Shown in pieces: positions 6,233 to 8,213 of a stretch of DNA of 8,213 bases (its first letter is position 1; the number at the start of each line of letters is the position of its first letter). The position numbers and the translations under genes were made by a program. This stretch comes from an uncultured Mediterranea sp. (GTDB taxonomy: Bacteria > Bacteroidota > Bacteroidia > Bacteroidales > Bacteroidaceae). Under the pieces are notes generated by a model. The model had not been told where the DNA came from. It saw only the letters and a program-made list of their open reading frames with translations, and made no database searches. The stretch is taken from positions 1-8,213 of the forward strand of contig CAMGAL010000088.1 of NCBI GenBank assembly GCA_946007445.1. Reading direction: 5' to 3'.

Positions 6233-8213
6233 CTACTGCTTCCCCAGCAAGATGCGCTTGATGTCGTTCAGCTTGTTCAGCGCTTGCAAGGGCGTGAGGC
6301 TGTCAATGTCGGCGTGGAGTATCTCGTCGCGCACCTGACTCAGCACAGGGTCGTCCAGCTGGAAGAAACTGAGCTGCATACCGGCGGGCTGGGCAGCCCC
6401 CTCGCTGATGCTCTTGCCGCTGATGGTGCCGCCCGTCTGGCGGTTCTCGCTCTCCAGCTGACGAAGGATTTCGTTGGCGCGACGCACGATGCTGGGAGGC
6501 ATACCGGCCAGCTTGGCCACATGGATACCGAAGGAGTGTTCGCTGCCTCCACGCTCCAACTTGCGCAGGAAGATGACCTTGCCACCCGCCTCCTTGACCG
6601 CTACATTGTAGTTCTTGATGCGGGCAAACTGACGCTCCATTTCGTTGAGCTCGTGGTAGTGGGTGGCAAAGAGGGTGCGTGCCTTGGCCTTGGGATGCTC
6701 GTGGATGTGCTCCACGATGGCCCAAGCGATGGAGATGCCATCGTAGGTAGAGGTACCACGACCCAGTTCGTCGAAGAGCACCAGGCTGCGTGGCGAGAGG
6801 TTGTTGAGGATGTCGGCCGCTTCGTTCATCTCTACCATGAAGGTAGACTCGCCCAGGGAGATGTTGTCGCTGGCTCCTACTCGGGTGAATATCTTATCGA
6901 CCAGACCGATGTGGGCGCTCTGTGCGGGCACGAAACTGCCCATCTGGGCCATCAGGGTGATGAGAGCCGTCTGACGCAGCAGGGCCGACTTACCGGCCAT
7001 GTTGGGACCGGTGATGATGATGATCTGCTGGGTGCGGCTGTCCAGCTTGACGTCGTTGGCCACGTAGCGTTCGCCTACGGGCAACTGGCGCTCGATGACG
7101 GGATGACGCCCACCGTGTATCTCCAGCAGGTCGTCGTCGGCTATCTCAGGACGGACATAGTTGTTCTCCACGGCCACACGTGCCAGCGAGAGGAGGCAGT
7201 CAAGGCGGGCCATCTGGTTGGCATCTACCTGGATGGCCGGAATATACTCTGCCAGGGCCTGCACCAGTTCGGCATAGAGCTGCCCTTCGAGAATGAGTAT
7301 CTTGTCTTCCGCACCGAGAATCTTCTCTTCGTACACCTTCAGCTCTTCGGTGATGTAGCGCTCCGCATTGGCGAGGGTCTGCTTGCGAATCCATTCGGCC
7401 GGCACCTTGTCCTTGTGCGTATTGCGCACCTCGATGTAGTAGCCGAACACGTTGTTGTAGCCTATCTTCAGGCTGGGGATGCCCGTCTCTTCACTCTCGC
7501 GCTGCTGGATCTTCAGCAGGTAGTCCTTGCCGCCCATGGCGAGGCTGCGCAGTTCGTCGAGATCGGCATGTACGCCCGAGCGGATCACGCCACCCTTGCC
7601 CACCTGCAGCGGCGGGTCGCTCTCTATCTCGCGCTCGATGCGGTCGCGCAGGCTGACGCAGGGATTAAGCTGCTCGCCGATGCGGTTCAGCCCGGCGTTG
7701 TCGGCCTCCATACAGGCCTGCTTGATGGGCTCTACAGCCTGCAGGGCTACCTTGAGTGCCACCACCTCACGCGGTGATACGCGCCCTACGGCCACTTTGG
7801 AGATGATGCGCTCCATGTCGCCTACGCGCTTGATCCGCTCCTCCAGCAGGTCGCGCAGCTCGGCATGTTTCACCAGATAGTCCACCACGTCGAGGCGGCT
7901 CTTGATGGGCTGGGCGTCCTTCAGCGGGAAGACCAGCCACCGCTTCAGCAAGCGGGCACCCATCGGGCAGAGCGTGCGGTCAATGACTCCCAGCAGCGAA
8001 CCGCCCCCTTCGTTCATAGAGCCCATCAGCTCGAGGTTGCGCACGGTGAACTTGTCAAGGCGGACATACTTCTCCTCCTCAATGCGGGCCAGCGCCGTGA
8101 TGTGTGCCGTCTGCGTGTGTTGGGTCATGATGAGGTATTGCAAGATGGCTCCCGAAGCCACAATGCGCGGCCGTCGGTGCTCCCCGCGCAAGCCTGTCAG
8201 GCTCTTCGGGCCG
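6233..8213 (-). CDS. mutS: DNA mismatch repair protein MutS (N-terminus beyond the window)
   Basis: MutS recognises base mismatches and small loops and, with MutL, starts strand-specific repair. The minus-strand frame stays open to the right edge; the visible part begins [12 protein letters not shown] and holds about 659 codons. The usual length is roughly 860-880, so about 200 N-terminal residues, with the mismatch-binding Phe-x-Glu domain, are outside. Counting from the Leu at 8191: end of the connector (1-35), lever and clamp domains (about 40-350, with the clamp near [20 protein letters not shown], 251-270), Walker A GPNMAGKS (395-402), the [14 protein letters not shown] segment, Walker [13 protein letters not shown] (470-481), and FATHYHEL (508-515). 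A variable linker follows (580-604), then QLSFF (606-610), a possible sliding-clamp-binding motif, and the C-terminal dimerisation helices. The stop is TAG at 6235-6233, 7 bp from the peptidase stop. The TTG at 8191 is an internal Leu, not a start. Confidence 0.97.
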   Translation of the reverse strand, partial: GPKSLTGLRGEHRRPRIVASGAILQYLIMTQHTQTAHITALARIEEEKYVRLDKFTVRNLELMGSMNEGGGSLLGVIDRTLCPMGARLLKRWLVFPLKDAQPIKSRLDVVDYLVKHAELRDLLEERIKRVGDMERIISKVAVGRVSPREVVALKVALQAVEPIKQACMEADNAGLNRIGEQLNPCVSLRDRIEREIESDPPLQVGKGGVIRSGVHADLDELRSLAMGGKDYLLKIQQRESEETGIPSLKIGYNNVFGYYIEVRNTHKDKVPAEWIRKQTLANAERYITEELKVYEEKILGAEDKILILEGQLYAELVQALAEYIPAIQVDANQMARLDCLLSLARVAVENNYVRPEIADDDLLEIHGGRHPVIERQLPVGERYVANDVKLDSRTQQIIIITGPNMAGKSALLRQTALITLMAQMGSFVPAQSAHIGLVDKIFTRVGASDNISLGESTFMVEMNEAADILNNLSPRSLVLFDELGRGTSTYDGISIAWAIVEHIHEHPKAKARTLFATHYHELNEMERQFARIKNYNVAVKEAGGKVIFLRKLERGGSEHSFGIHVAKLAGMPPSIVRRANEILRQLESENRQTGGTISGKSISEGAAQPAGMQLSFFQLDDPVLSQVRDEILHADIDSLTPLQALNKLNDIKRILLGKQ

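Noticed and set aside
6226..6260. Hairpin at the mutS 3' end (TGCT paired with AGCA, complement strand) as a terminator
   Set aside because: The stem is only 4-5 bp, lies inside the mutS coding sequence, and is not followed by a proper T run.
6284..7777. A 497-codon open frame on the plus strand opposite mutS
   Set aside because: It lies wholly within mutS, whose protein is unmistakable. Its own translation has no recognisable domain and is rich in Val, Gly, His and Leu, as expected for the antisense of a GC-rich gene.
8189..8191. TTG as a start codon for mutS
   Set aside because: The frame continues upstream as GPKSLTG in line with the MutS connector domain, so this codon is an internal Leu.

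Overview
The window reads as a piece of chromosomal backbone from a member of the Bacteroidales, most likely Bacteroidaceae or a close relative. The MutS fragment is the strongest evidence: its ATPase region and its C-terminal tail (ending in [10 protein letters not shown]) match my recollection of Bacteroides MutS almost word for word. The S46 dipeptidyl peptidase, the absence of usable Shine-Dalgarno sequences, and the AT-rich leaders in front of starts also fit Bacteroidota. Base composition is unusual for that group: coding DNA looks about 60% GC by eye, well above the typical 40-46% of Bacteroides, so a high-GC gut lineage is more likely than a classical Bacteroides.

Layout, left to right. 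Bases 1-39 are probably the last 12 codons of an upstream gene. ruvB (43-1065, +) follows 3 bp later. A gap of 98 bp with a small repetitive patch and an AT-rich leader precedes a GTG-started MOP/Wzx-type flippase (1164-2603, +). A 76-bp AT-rich gap precedes a DUF389 membrane protein (2680-4026, +). A 66-bp gap with two short repeat patches precedes an S46 dipeptidyl peptidase of the DPP7 type (4093-6225, +). mutS (6233 to beyond 8213, -) converges on it with 7 bp between stop codons and is cut by the right edge, so its N-terminal mismatch-reading domain is outside the window.

Functionally this is a mixed set: Holliday-junction branch migration (RuvB), mismatch repair (MutS), lipid-linked glycan or related transport (flippase), an uncharacterised inner-membrane protein (DUF389), and periplasmic dipeptide release from oligopeptides (S46 peptidase), which suits a proteolytic anaerobe. 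The four plus-strand genes are spaced 66-98 bp apart and each of the last three has its own leader, so they may be co-directional neighbours rather than one tight operon.

I found no mobile element, CRISPR array, RNA gene or defence system, and no gene that appears broken. No new system is evident. The points worth a second look are small: repeat patches in all three plus-strand gaps, an orphan flippase away from any glycan locus, many non-conserved cysteines in the peptidase, and a putative clamp-binding motif in the MutS tail.
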